NCBI GenBank assembly: GCA_014802045.1 | Contig: JAAVDA010000012.1 | Span: 1 to 64,000, forward strand | From: Bacteroides sp. | GTDB lineage: Bacteria; Bacteroidota; Bacteroidia; Bacteroidales; Muribaculaceae | Direction: 5' to 3' | Length of the DNA stretch: 64,000 nt | Shown here: positions 50,834 to 60,604 of the stretch, piece after piece | Layout of the letters: each line of letters starts with the position of its first letter | Position numbering within the stretch: position 1 is the first letter of the stretch | Translations under genes and position numbers: made by a program | Notes under the pieces: model-generated | Databases searched by the model: none | What the model was told of the DNA's origin: nothing | The model's input: the letters and a program-made list of their open reading frames with translations, nothing else

Positions 50834-51923
50834 AAACAAACGCACATGTCTCTACGACCGACATGTAGCCCTCGGGGCGCTTATCAGCCCCTTCGGCGGA
50901 TTTGAGATGCCGATTCAGTATGAAGGTATCACCGAAGAACACAATGCCGTGCGCACAGACTGCGGAGTGTTTGATGTGTCGCATATGGGAGAGGTCAACA
51001 TCTCCGGGCCCGATGCCGAACGCTTCGTCAACCATATCTTCACCAACGATATCGCCGGTGCTCCCGACGGCAAGATTTTCTATGGCATGATGCTCCGTCC
51101 CGACGGAGGCACGGTAGACGACCTACTTGTCTACAAGCGAGGCGACAACAATTTCTTCCTCGTAATCAACGCCGGCAATATCGACAAGGATGTGGCCTGG
51201 ATTAGCTCTCATGCCGAAGGGTTTGATGTGGAAATCGACGACCTCTGCGACTCGCTCGGCGAGCTCGCCGTGCAGGGGCCGAAGTCGGAAGAGGTGATGG
51301 AGCAGGTGCTCGGCATAAGCTGCGCCGACCTTACATTCTATACTTTCCGCGAGGCCACCCTCGACGGCAAGCACATACTCGTGAGCCGCACAGGATATAC
51401 CGGCGAGGATGGTTTTGAAATCTATGCCGACCACGATACTATCCGCTCCCTCTGGGACACCCTCATCGAGTCGGGCTGCTGCAAGCCCTGCGGACTGGGC
51501 TGCCGCGACACTCTCCGCTTCGAGGTGGGGTTGCCCCTCTATGGCGACGAACTCGCCGAAGACATCACCCCCATAGAGGCCTCACTCTCTATCTTCGTCA
51601 AGACCGAAAAGCCTGAGTTCATTGGCCGCGAAGCCATCCTGGCTCAGAAAGCGGAAGGGCCGCGCCGCAAGCTCGTGGGGCTCGAAATCCACGACCGCGC
51701 CATACCCCGCCACGGCTACGAAGTGCTCACCCCCGAAGGCGAGGTGGTGGGCACAGTCACCACCGGCTACCGCGGCATCTCTGTCGACAAGAGCATTGCC
51801 ATGGCTCTCGTCGATTCACGCTACGCGGCCAAAGACACTCCACTCGCCGTGCGCATACGCCGCAAAGTGTTCCCCGCCACGGTTGTTCCCCGCAAATTCT
51901 ACAAGAAAAGCTATAAGAAATAA
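50826..51923 (+). CDS. gcvT: glycine cleavage system T protein (aminomethyltransferase)
   Basis: A 365-residue T protein. It transfers the methylene unit from the lipoyl arm of H protein to tetrahydrofolate and releases ammonia. Family marks: FGGFEMPIQY near the start, VFDVSHMGEV, and the CGLGCRDTLRFEVGLPLYG block. The real start (MSENKRT) overlaps lplA by 8 bases. Confidence 0.95.
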   Translation: MSENKRTCLYDRHVALGALISPFGGFEMPIQYEGITEEHNAVRTDCGVFDVSHMGEVNISGPDAERFVNHIFTNDIAGAPDGKIFYGMMLRPDGGTVDDLLVYKRGDNNFFLVINAGNIDKDVAWISSHAEGFDVEIDDLCDSLGELAVQGPKSEEVMEQVLGISCADLTFYTFREATLDGKHILVSRTGYTGEDGFEIYADHDTIRSLWDTLIESGCCKPCGLGCRDTLRFEVGLPLYGDELAEDITPIEASLSIFVKTEKPEFIGREAILAQKAEGPRRKLVGLEIHDRAIPRHGYEVLTPEGEVVGTVTTGYRGISVDKSIAMALVDSRYAAKDTPLAVRIRRKVFPATVVPRKFYKKSYKK

Positions 51924-51958
51924 CATCAATCATTCCCACTATTAAAATCTAAAAAGTT

Positions 51959-52342
51959 ATGAGCAAGACATATTTTTCCAAGACCCATGAGTATGTGACC
52001 GTAGACGACAACAACATCGGCTTCATCGGTATTTCCGACTTTGCCCAGCATGCTCTCGGCAACGTTGTGTATGTAGACATGCCTGAGACTGGCGACGATG
52101 TGACCGCCGGCGAAGACTTCGGTGCGGTTGAGAGCGTCAAGGCCGCCAGCGACCTCATCGCTCCCGTGAGCGGCGCCGTGCTGCAGATCAACGAGCATCT
52201 CATCGACAACCCCCGCCTCATCAACGAAGACGCTATGGCCAACTGGATTATCCAGGTGGAGCTCACCGATCCGTCGGAGCTTGATGCCCTTATGGACCTC
52301 GACGCTTACAAGAAGTTTTGTGAGGAGGAGGGTGCCCACTGA
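51959..52342 (+). CDS. gcvH: glycine cleavage system H protein
   Basis: A 127-residue lipoyl carrier. The lipoyl-lysine is Lys61 in GAVESVKAASDL, followed by the PVSG hairpin. It shuttles the aminomethyl group between P, T and L proteins. It lies 35 bases after gcvT and 17 before gcvPA. Confidence 0.96.
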   Translation: MSKTYFSKTHEYVTVDDNNIGFIGISDFAQHALGNVVYVDMPETGDDVTAGEDFGAVESVKAASDLIAPVSGAVLQINEHLIDNPRLINEDAMANWIIQVELTDPSELDALMDLDAYKKFCEEEGAH

Positions 52343-52359
52343 TAAACCGCACTGTCTCT

Positions 52360-53688
52360 ATGGCCCACCGTTATTTTCCCCACACGCCCGACGACATTAA
52401 GGCTATGCTCGGGCGGTGTGGCGTGGAGTCGCTTGCCGACCTCTATGCCGACGTGCCTGAGGCTCTGCGCCTCAAAGAGCCTTATCGCCTGCCTGCTTCC
52501 ATGACCGAGAAGGAGGTGCGCGATTTCTTCCGCGCCCTTGAGCGTAAGAACAGGGAGCTCACCTGTTTTGCCGGCGGCGGATTCTATGACCATTATGCTC
52601 CCGCCGTGATTCCGTCGATCATATCGCGCTCTGAATTCCTTACGGCCTACACCCCCTATCAGCCTGAGGTTTCTCAGGGCACTCTCCAATATATCTTCGA
52701 ATATCAGACCATGATGACCGAACTCACCGGCTTGGAGGTGAGCAACGCATCAATGTATGACGGCACCACCGCCACCGCCGAGGCAATGATGATGGCCGTG
52801 GCGGCTTCGCGCAAGCGCAACCGTGTGCTTATCTCGGCCACTGTCAGCCCTCAGGTGAAGGAAGTGGTGCGCACCTATGCCACCTATCATGGGGTGGAGA
52901 TTGACGAGATTGCCGAAGAAAACGGAGTGACATCGCGCGCCGATTTCGAGGCCAAGCTCTCCGCAGGTGCTCCCGTGGCCGGAGTGATAGTGGCTTCGCC
53001 CAACTATTACGGTATTGTTGAGGACTATACCGGATGGGCCGACACTTGCCATGCGGCCAAAGCTCTCCTGATAATGAACTGTGTGGCGGCCGACCTTGCA
53101 GTGCTCCGCACACCCGGCGAGTGGGGTGCCGACATTGCCGCCGGCGATGCCCAGAGCCTCGGAATGCCTCTCAGCTTCGGCGGTCCGTATCTCGGCTTTC
53201 TCTGCTCCACCAAAGCACTCATCCGCAAGATGCCGGGGCGTATAGTCGGAGCCACCACCGATGCCGAAGGCCGCAGAGTGTTCGTGCTCACTCTTCAGGC
53301 ACGCGAGCAGCATATCCGCCGCGACAAAGCCACATCCAACATCTGCTCCAATCAGGGGCTGATGGCTCTCTATGCCACCCTCTATATGGGTCTGCTCGGA
53401 GCCAACGGTCTCCGTGAGGTTTGCGAGCAGGGGGCGGCCGGAGCCCGCTATCTTGCCGCCGGCCTTGAGGCCACGGGAAAGATGCGCCTGAAATATCCCT
53501 CGCAGCCCTGGCTCAATGAATTCGTGATGACCTGCGATTTTTCTGTCGACACTCTGATAGAGCGTTCTGTGGCCGCAGGCCTCCTCCCCGGCATAAAGCT
53601 CTCAGAGAGCGATATCCTCATAGCGGTCACAGAGATGCAGACCCGCGCCGATATGGACCGTCTCATTGAAATTGTAAAAGAGTCATGA
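52360..53688 (+). CDS. gcvPA: glycine dehydrogenase (decarboxylating) subunit 1
   Basis: A 442-residue N-terminal subunit of the split P protein. Visible: HRYFPHTPDDIKAML at the start, FAGGGFYDHYAPAVI, and AYTPYQPEVSQGTLQ (the YTPYQ[AP]E motif). The split P1/P2 form pairs with gcvPB, whose ATG overlaps this stop by 4 bases. Confidence 0.95.
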   Translation: MAHRYFPHTPDDIKAMLGRCGVESLADLYADVPEALRLKEPYRLPASMTEKEVRDFFRALERKNRELTCFAGGGFYDHYAPAVIPSIISRSEFLTAYTPYQPEVSQGTLQYIFEYQTMMTELTGLEVSNASMYDGTTATAEAMMMAVAASRKRNRVLISATVSPQVKEVVRTYATYHGVEIDEIAEENGVTSRADFEAKLSAGAPVAGVIVASPNYYGIVEDYTGWADTCHAAKALLIMNCVAADLAVLRTPGEWGADIAAGDAQSLGMPLSFGGPYLGFLCSTKALIRKMPGRIVGATTDAEGRRVFVLTLQAREQHIRRDKATSNICSNQGLMALYATLYMGLLGANGLREVCEQGAAGARYLAAGLEATGKMRLKYPSQPWLNEFVMTCDFSVDTLIERSVAAGLLPGIKLSESDILIAVTEMQTRADMDRLIEIVKES

Positions 53689-55139
53689 ACAGAGAATATT
53701 ACGGCAAGCTCATATTTGAGCTTTCTCACCCCGGCCGGCGAGGTGCGGCCATTCCGTCCAACGGCTGCCCTCAGTCGCCTCAGCTTCCCGAAAGCCTGCT
53801 CCGCACCTCTCCCCTCCGCCTGCCGGAGGTGGATGAGCCTTCACTCGTGCGCCATTACACCAACATGAGCAACAACAATTTCGGTGTCGACACCGGATTC
53901 TATCCCCTCGGCTCATGCACTATGAAATATAATCCGAAAATCAACGAGGAGATGGCCTCGCTGCCCGGATTTGCCTCTCTTCATCCCGCCACTCCCGCTC
54001 AGGCCGCCCAGGGCGCTCTCGAAGCTTACTGGACACTCCAGAATGCGCTTGCCGAGATTGGCGGAATGAGTGAGTTTACTCTCAATCCCTTTGCCGGAGC
54101 CCACGGAGAGCTCACCGGGCTGATGGTGATCCAAGCCTACCACCGCAGCCGAGGCGACCATAAGCGCGACACTGTGATTGTGCCCGACTCCGCCCACGGC
54201 ACCAACCCCGCCAGTGCGGCTGTGGCCGGTCTGAAGGTTGTTGAGGTAAAGAGCCTTCCCGACGGCACAGTCGATGTCGAAGCTCTTCGGCCGCTTCTCG
54301 GCGACCATGTGGCCGCCGTGATGATGACCAACCCCAACACAGCCGGTCTCTTCGAGAGCCGTGTGGCCGAAATTGCTGAGATGGTGCATGAATGCGGTGG
54401 CCTGATGTATTATGACGGCGCCAACCTCAACCCCATGCTCGGTGTGGCCCGTCCGGGCGATATGGGCTTTGACGTGATGCACGTCAATCTCCACAAAACA
54501 TTCTCCACCCCCCACGGCGGCGGAGGCCCCGGCTCCGGACCGGTAGGTGTGCGCAAGGGGCTCGAACAGTTCCTGCCCAATCCGCGGGTGGAGCGTCTTG
54601 CCGACGGCACTTTCGCCCTCACCGTATCGTCCGATTCCCTCGGCAGTGTCTCGGCCACGCTCGGCAATTTCGCCGTGCAGCTCCGCGCCCTTGCCTATAT
54701 CCTCACCCTCGGTTCGGAGGGTCTGATGGAGGCCGGCCCGCTCGCCACTCTCAATGCCAACTATGTCAAGGAATCGCTTCGCGATCTCTACATGCTTCCC
54801 ATAGACCGGGTGTGCAAGCATGAGTTTGTGTTCGACGGTCTGGCCGACAAGTCTACCGGTGTCACCACCCTCAATGTGGCCAAACGCCTGCTCGACTACG
54901 GTTTCCATGCCCCAACCATCTATTTCCCGCTTCTCTTCCACGAATCGCTCATGATTGAGCCCACCGAGACAGAAACCCGGGAGACCCTGGATGGTTTCAT
55001 AGACGTGATGCGCTCCATTGCCCGCGAAGCCGCCGAAAACCCCGAAATGGTGAAGACCGCTCCGCATCACACTCCCGTTTCACGTCCCGACGACACTGCC
55101 GCAGCTCTCAATCCGGTGGTGAAATACTTTGACCTATGA
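53685..55139 (+). CDS. gcvPB: glycine dehydrogenase (decarboxylating) subunit 2
   Basis: A 484-residue PLP-binding subunit. The PLP lysine is Lys271 in VNLHKTFSTPHGGGGPG. Also visible: NNFGVDTGFYPLGSCTMKYN and DSAHGTNPASA. Decarboxylates glycine and loads the residue onto GcvH. Its stop overlaps the lpdA start by 4 bases. Confidence 0.96.
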   Translation: MNREYYGKLIFELSHPGRRGAAIPSNGCPQSPQLPESLLRTSPLRLPEVDEPSLVRHYTNMSNNNFGVDTGFYPLGSCTMKYNPKINEEMASLPGFASLHPATPAQAAQGALEAYWTLQNALAEIGGMSEFTLNPFAGAHGELTGLMVIQAYHRSRGDHKRDTVIVPDSAHGTNPASAAVAGLKVVEVKSLPDGTVDVEALRPLLGDHVAAVMMTNPNTAGLFESRVAEIAEMVHECGGLMYYDGANLNPMLGVARPGDMGFDVMHVNLHKTFSTPHGGGGPGSGPVGVRKGLEQFLPNPRVERLADGTFALTVSSDSLGSVSATLGNFAVQLRALAYILTLGSEGLMEAGPLATLNANYVKESLRDLYMLPIDRVCKHEFVFDGLADKSTGVTTLNVAKRLLDYGFHAPTIYFPLLFHESLMIEPTETETRETLDGFIDVMRSIAREAAENPEMVKTAPHHTPVSRPDDTAAALNPVVKYFDL

Positions 55140-56455
55140 CCACTGCCGATCTTATTGTGCTCGGTGCGGGTCCGGGCGGCTATACCACTGCCGCCCGGGC
55201 CGCTGCCGGAGGCGCCGCTGTGATTCTTTTCGAGCCGGGAGAACTGGGTGGCACATGCCTCAACCGTGGATGTATCCCCACAAAAGCTCTATGCCGCTCT
55301 GCTGAAGTGGCCGTCACCGTAGCCTCCGCTTCGCGGTTTGGCGTGAGTGTTGAAGGCCCTGTGGCTCTTTCGTGGCCGGTGGCCTCTGCCCGAAAGGATG
55401 AGGTTGTGGCCACCCTTCGCGAGGGAGTGGCCACCCTGCTCCGTAATGTCACCGTGGTGCGTGAGCGTGCGTCGTTCACCCCCTCCGGCACCATCATGGC
55501 CGGCGGCGAGGAATATTCCGCCCCGAAGATAGTTATAGCCACCGGTTCGCGCCCTGCTCCGCTTCGTGCCGAGGGCGCCGACCTTGCAGTGAGCAGCGAT
55601 GAGCTGCTGTCGCTGCCTGATGTTCCCGAATCGGTAGCGATAGTGGGCGGGGGAGTGATAGGCATGGAGTTTGCCTCGATTCTCGCCGCTTTCGGTGTGA
55701 AAGTCACCGTGCTCGAATATTGTCCGGAGATTCTGCCCCCGTTTGATGCCGAGATAGCCAAGCGTCTGCGCATGGCCATGAAGCGGCGGGGAGTAAACAT
55801 CGTGACCGGTGCATCTGTCACCGCCATCAGACCCGGATTTGCCGTAGACTATGAGGCCAAAGGCAAGAAAGCCACTGTTGAGGCAGCTCTGGTCTTGTCG
55901 GCCGTAGGGCGACGCCCGGTGCTCCCCGACGGCCTTGAGGAAGCCGGCATCAAGGTCACTCCGCGCGGATATATCAAAGTTGATGACAACATGCTCACCA
56001 CTCGCCCCGGAGTCCATGCCATAGGCGATGTCAACGGTCGTTGCATGCTCGCTCATGCTGCCGAGGCGCAGGGTGCTGTGGCTCTCGGTGAGGATATTGA
56101 TCTCAGCGTGATTCCATCGGCGGTCTTCACCATGCCCGAATGCGCCATGGTAGGCCTCACCGAGAAGGAGTGTCAGGACTTGGGCTATAATATTAAGGTG
56201 GGGAAAGCAACCTTCCGCTCCAATGGCAAAGCTCTTGCTATTGACGAGCCCGACGGCCTTGTCAAGGTCATCACCGATACCACCACCGGCCGGATGCTCG
56301 GATGCCACATCTGCGGCCCCCATGCCGCCGACCTAATCCAGGAGGCGGCCCTCGCCATTGCCGCCGGCATCCCCTCGGCAGGAGTGGCGCTTACAGTCCA
56401 CGGCCATCCTACCCTTTCCGAAACCCTTCTTCAGGCAGTCGCCGCATCGCTCTGA
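55136..56455 (+). CDS. lpdA: dihydrolipoyl dehydrogenase (L protein)
   Basis: A 439-residue FAD-dependent disulfide oxidoreductase. FAD motif LGAGPGGYTTA, redox cysteines Cys41 and Cys46 in GGTCLNRGCIPTK, NAD motif GGGVIGMEFA, and the C-terminal VHGHPTLSE with the catalytic His. It reoxidises the lipoyl arm of GcvH with NAD. Its place at the end of the gcv operon suggests that it is dedicated to glycine cleavage. Confidence 0.95.
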   Translation: MTTADLIVLGAGPGGYTTAARAAAGGAAVILFEPGELGGTCLNRGCIPTKALCRSAEVAVTVASASRFGVSVEGPVALSWPVASARKDEVVATLREGVATLLRNVTVVRERASFTPSGTIMAGGEEYSAPKIVIATGSRPAPLRAEGADLAVSSDELLSLPDVPESVAIVGGGVIGMEFASILAAFGVKVTVLEYCPEILPPFDAEIAKRLRMAMKRRGVNIVTGASVTAIRPGFAVDYEAKGKKATVEAALVLSAVGRRPVLPDGLEEAGIKVTPRGYIKVDDNMLTTRPGVHAIGDVNGRCMLAHAAEAQGAVALGEDIDLSVIPSAVFTMPECAMVGLTEKECQDLGYNIKVGKATFRSNGKALAIDEPDGLVKVITDTTTGRMLGCHICGPHAADLIQEAALAIAAGIPSAGVALTVHGHPTLSETLLQAVAASL

Positions 56456-56461
56456 GCTGTT

Positions 56462-57340
56462 ATGGATATTATGAAGCCGAAGGTAAGCGTGATAATGATA
56501 GCCTACAATCAGGCCGACACTATCGGCGAGGCTATCCGCAGCGTAGTGCTCCAGAAAGCCCCTTTCAGCTTCGAGCTTATCGTGGCCGACGACGCCTCGA
56601 CCGATTCCACCCTCGGGGTAGCGCGCCAATGGCAGGAGCGCTACCCCGATATTATCCGCATCATTGCCAGGCCCGCCAATGTAGGTCTGCAGGCAAATTT
56701 TCTCGGCGCATGGGCCGAAGCGAAGGGGGAGTATATAGCCATATGCGAAGGCGACGACCATTGGTGTTCGCCTCACAAGCTTCGTCGTCAGGCCGCATGG
56801 CTCGATGCTCATCCGGATTGCTCTCTGGTGTTTCACCGCGTCTGGAACCACTATGCCGACACCCGCACCCTCTCCCTCTCCAATCCGCGCCAGCCCCGCA
56901 CCATAACTCTCGAAGACCTCGCCCGCGCCAACGTCATCACCAATCTCTCTGTGATGTATCGCGCCATCCCTTCTGCCGAGCTCCCCGCATGGATTTCGGA
57001 GATAAAACTCTTTGACTACGCTTTCCATTCGCTTCACCTTGCCCGGGGCAACGGCCGCTTTCTTCCGCAGCCCATGGCCGTCTACCGCCGCTATTCGCGC
57101 GGCATCTGGAGCGGCGACCCCCTCCGCGCCCTTCGCCTTGCTCTCGATGTGAGAGAGCGCCTCATAGCCCATTTTTCAGCCACTCGTTCCGAGGCTTCCG
57201 CCCGCTATGCCGAGGCCGCCGAAGCCATCCGCGGCCGCCTCCGGTGTCCGGAAGCCGCTGCTTCTCCTGTCCGTCCGTCAATTCTGTCGCGCATCAGGGC
57301 ATTCATATCAAAATTTCTCCCGGTTCCACGGATTCTGTGA
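56462..57340 (+). CDS. family 2 glycosyltransferase
   Basis: A 292-residue GT-A fold glycosyltransferase. Motifs: VSVIMIAYNQADTIGEAI, ADDASTDST and the metal-binding region ICEGDDHWCSPHKLRRQ. Soluble, without TM segments. It starts 6 bases after lpdA, so it is likely read from the gcv operon though unrelated in function. Sugar and acceptor unknown; an ATG 9 bases downstream is an alternative start. Confidence 0.85.
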   Translation: MDIMKPKVSVIMIAYNQADTIGEAIRSVVLQKAPFSFELIVADDASTDSTLGVARQWQERYPDIIRIIARPANVGLQANFLGAWAEAKGEYIAICEGDDHWCSPHKLRRQAAWLDAHPDCSLVFHRVWNHYADTRTLSLSNPRQPRTITLEDLARANVITNLSVMYRAIPSAELPAWISEIKLFDYAFHSLHLARGNGRFLPQPMAVYRRYSRGIWSGDPLRALRLALDVRERLIAHFSATRSEASARYAEAAEAIRGRLRCPEAAASPVRPSILSRIRAFISKFLPVPRIL

Positions 57341-57388
57341 AGAAGTGGTGACAATACGGTCACAATCGGGGACCTTTGGTAAAAAACA

Positions 57389-57419
57389 TTTGCAAAGTGC
57401 AAAATTCTGTTTACCTTTG
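57389..57419 (+). promoter_or_regulatory. promoter of susC/susD
   Basis: TTTG (57389-57392), 19 bases, TACCTTTG (57412-57419). The leader is about 120 bases and without obvious strong hairpins. Confidence 0.75.
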
Positions 57420-57543
57420 CTGATGTAATACCACGCAAAAGCATAAGACACGCGAGCAAGCCTAATATTTCTTTACGTGATGCACGCTTGTCTTTCAGGA
57501 TACGAACACTAATAAAACCAATCATTCATTAAAACACTTTTCC

Positions 57544-60500
57544 ATGAAGAGAAAGTACATTTCGGCCCTCATGGCCGCCGCTCTTCTCACCACAGGGGTG
57601 TCTGTAGCCCAAGCCACTGAGGGGGGGGGTAGTTACGAAGCCGTAGCTCCCGCAGCCCAGCAGGTTTCGGCATGCACAGGTACCGTGCTCGATGAGCTTG
57701 GAGATCCTCTTGTAGGTGCAACTGTCAAAGTGGTAGGCGACGCAGCAAAAGCAACCTCCACCGATGTTGACGGACGTTTCAAACTCGACGGTGTTAAGCC
57801 CGGCCAGAAGGTGATTGTCAGCTTCATCGGCTATAACGATGCTACCGCAGAGTGGAACGGACAGCCCATCACCATCAAAATGTCTGAAAACACCACTAAG
57901 CTCGACGAAGTTGTGGTGCTCGGCTACACCGTGCAGTCAAAAGAGAGCCTCACAGGTGCTCTCACCAGCATTAAAGACGAAAAACTCAAGGACGTTACCA
58001 CCCCCAACCTCGCCAATATGCTCAATGGCAAGGTTTCCGGTGTGTATGTGGCTCCCGGTTCCGGCCAGCCCGGCGCAGGCGCTGCCGTTGTGATTCGCGG
58101 TCAGGCCTCACTCTCCGGCTCCACAGCTCCTATCTGGGTTGTTGACGGTGTTATCGTCGGCACAGGCGCCGGCGACCTCAACCCCGACGACGTTGAGTCA
58201 ATGACCATCCTTAAAGACGCCGCTTCTACAGCCATCTACGGTTCTGACGGCGCAAACGGCGTTGTTGTCGTTACCACCAAGAAGGGTAAGGCCGGCACAA
58301 TGAAGGCCAGCGCTGCCATCAAACTCGGCATCTCAAACCTCACCAACGGCAACCTTGAGATGATGAATGGCGCCGAGCTCTATGACTACTTCGCATCTTT
58401 CCAGAATGCCGACGCTATCAAGTTCACCCGCTGGACTCCCGAGCTCCGCAACGACAACTTCGACTGGTGGAAGCTCGCTACCCACACCGGTTTCTCACAA
58501 GACTACCATGTGAGCATCTCCGGCGGCAACGACAAGCTCAGCTCATACTTCTCGCTCGGCTACTACGACGAGGACGGCGCTGTGAAGGGCTATAAGTTCC
58601 AGAAATACTCCTTCCGTGCTACCACCGACTACAAGCCCTTCAGCTTCCTCACCATCCGTCCGACTATCTACGGATCACGCCGCGACATCAAGGACCGTCA
58701 GTACTCTGTAAGCTCGATGTACTCCATGCTCCCCTGGGACTCCCCATTCGATGAAGACGGCAACCTCGTGCCCAACCGCTACTCTGGCTGGGTAAACGCG
58801 CAGCAGAACAACTACCTCAACGATCTCGAGGCCGGCAATGAGGGTACATCTGTCAACTACGAGTTCAACGGCAACTTCGACTTCGACGTGCAGTTCACCC
58901 CCTGGCTCAAATGGCAGAGCGTTAACTCCTACCGCTTCAACCAGTACAAGACTCACTCCTACACCGATCCCCGTTCGGTTGGTGGCCAGAATGTCGACGG
59001 CCGCATCTACGAATGGAGCTCAGACGTAGTCCGCAAGTCTACCAACCAGAAGCTCTTCTTCAACAAGACCTTCGGCTCCAAGCATCGTCTTGACGGTATG
59101 CTCGCTTATGAGTATAAGGACTACAAGTACACCTATATGAGCGCTACCGGTACCGGCTTCGTACCCGGATTCCAGGTGCTCGACGTTACAGCTGTTCCCG
59201 AAGCTGTTGGCGGCGGTGTCACCGAATGGGCAGTTGAGTCCTACTTCACCAAGTGGAACTACATGTACGACTCCAAATACCTTCTTGAGGCCGGCTTCCG
59301 TCGCGACGGTGCCTCCAACCTCGGTAAGAAATGGGGCAACCTCTACAGCGTCAGCGGTGGCTGGATCATCAACCGCGAGAGCTGGTTCACAGCTCCCTGG
59401 GTAAGCTTCCTCAAGCTCCGCGCATCCTACGGTAGCGTCGGCAACCGTCCCTCTTCGCTCTATCCCCAGTATGACCTCTACTCTGTGGGTGTGAACTACG
59501 ACGGTGTCCCCGGAGCCCTCATCTCACAGATCGGTAACAAAGACCTCACATGGGAACGCACATTCACCGGCGGTGTAGGTGTTGATGCCAACTTCTTCAA
59601 CGACCGTCTCCGTGTCAATGTCGACTGGTACAACAAGAGCACCGACAACGTGATCTACGCCGTGCCCGTAACCGGTCTCGTAGGCGTAACCGCTATCTAC
59701 CGCAACATCGGCAAGATGCGCAACCGCGGTTTCGAAGTGACCATCGGCGGCGAAATCATCGCCACCCGCGACTGGACATGGGGTCTCGAAGCCAACTTCA
59801 CCACCAACAAGAACGAACTCCGCGACCTCTACGCTCAGAAAAATGCCGACGGCACCTACGAGGTTAAGCCCGTGATCATCGGCGACGGCTCCGGCATCGC
59901 TGGTTCTGCCAACCGCATTCTCGAAGTGGGCGAGCCCGTCGACACATATTGGCTCAAGGAATGGGCCGGCGTTAACCCCGAAAACGGCGCTCCCCAGTGG
60001 TATATGGACGACGAGAATGGCAACAAGGTCATTACCGACAGCTATGCAAAAGCTTCTTACTATAAGATCGGCAACGTAGCTCCCGACTTCTACGGCGGCT
60101 TCTCTACCAATCTCCGCTGGAAGCAGCTCGACCTCAACGCCAACTTCGGATTCTCCGTAGGCGGTAAGATCTTCAACTACTCACGTATCGAGTACGACTC
60201 CGACGGTACCTACACCGACCGCAACCAGATGAAGCTTCAGAGCGGCTGGAGCCGTTGGGAGAAACCCGGCGACATCGCCACACATCCCCGCGCACAGTAC
60301 AATAACCAGGATAAGGGTAACAACGCTTCTTCACGCTTCCTCGAAGACGCTGACTTCCTCAAGCTCCGCTCACTCACCATCGGCTACAACTTCAACCAGC
60401 TCAAGCAGTATGGTATCTCCAACCTCCGTGTATCGTTCAGTGGCGAGAATCTCTTCACCGTTACAAAATACTCCGGAGTCGACCCCGAACTCCCTGCTTC

Positions 60501-60585
60501 AGGTGGTACAGTGATGGGCACAACCGGTCCTTCGGTTTATCCCTCTGTTCGCCGCTTCTCACTCGGCATCAACATCACACTCTAA
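57544..60585 (+). CDS. susC: SusC/RagA family TonB-linked outer membrane protein with a G9 tract
   Basis: A 1013-residue SusC-type importer. Order: signal peptide (about 1-24), carboxypeptidase-regulatory-like domain (about 44-115), plug (about 125-250, with NLANMLNGKVSGV, VIRGQASLSG and AIYGSDGANGVVVVTTKKG), then the barrel to the C-terminal RRFSLGINITL. It imports glycans with SusD as a lid. No glycoside hydrolase is adjacent, so the substrate is unknown. A run of nine G (57621-57629) codes for Glu-Gly-Gly-Gly just after the signal peptide; slippage there would knock out the protein. Confidence 0.95.
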   Translation: MKRKYISALMAAALLTTGVSVAQATEGGGSYEAVAPAAQQVSACTGTVLDELGDPLVGATVKVVGDAAKATSTDVDGRFKLDGVKPGQKVIVSFIGYNDATAEWNGQPITIKMSENTTKLDEVVVLGYTVQSKESLTGALTSIKDEKLKDVTTPNLANMLNGKVSGVYVAPGSGQPGAGAAVVIRGQASLSGSTAPIWVVDGVIVGTGAGDLNPDDVESMTILKDAASTAIYGSDGANGVVVVTTKKGKAGTMKASAAIKLGISNLTNGNLEMMNGAELYDYFASFQNADAIKFTRWTPELRNDNFDWWKLATHTGFSQDYHVSISGGNDKLSSYFSLGYYDEDGAVKGYKFQKYSFRATTDYKPFSFLTIRPTIYGSRRDIKDRQYSVSSMYSMLPWDSPFDEDGNLVPNRYSGWVNAQQNNYLNDLEAGNEGTSVNYEFNGNFDFDVQFTPWLKWQSVNSYRFNQYKTHSYTDPRSVGGQNVDGRIYEWSSDVVRKSTNQKLFFNKTFGSKHRLDGMLAYEYKDYKYTYMSATGTGFVPGFQVLDVTAVPEAVGGGVTEWAVESYFTKWNYMYDSKYLLEAGFRRDGASNLGKKWGNLYSVSGGWIINRESWFTAPWVSFLKLRASYGSVGNRPSSLYPQYDLYSVGVNYDGVPGALISQIGNKDLTWERTFTGGVGVDANFFNDRLRVNVDWYNKSTDNVIYAVPVTGLVGVTAIYRNIGKMRNRGFEVTIGGEIIATRDWTWGLEANFTTNKNELRDLYAQKNADGTYEVKPVIIGDGSGIAGSANRILEVGEPVDTYWLKEWAGVNPENGAPQWYMDDENGNKVITDSYAKASYYKIGNVAPDFYGGFSTNLRWKQLDLNANFGFSVGGKIFNYSRIEYDSDGTYTDRNQMKLQSGWSRWEKPGDIATHPRAQYNNQDKGNNASSRFLEDADFLKLRSLTIGYNFNQLKQYGISNLRVSFSGENLFTVTKYSGVDPELPASGGTVMGTTGPSVYPSVRRFSLGINITL
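57621..57629 (+). repeat. poly-G tract (9 G) at the start of susC
   Basis: Nine consecutive G spanning codons 26-29 (GAG GGG GGG GGT), directly after the signal peptide. Insertion or loss of one G shifts the frame early in the gene. Confidence 0.8.
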
Positions 60586-60604
60586 TCTCTAAGAATTCAC
60601 AGAA

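Noticed and set aside
53913-55070. A 385-codon minus-strand frame opposite gcvPB.
   Set aside because: It is antisense to a certain gene, has no recognisable motif and no promoter; a shadow frame.
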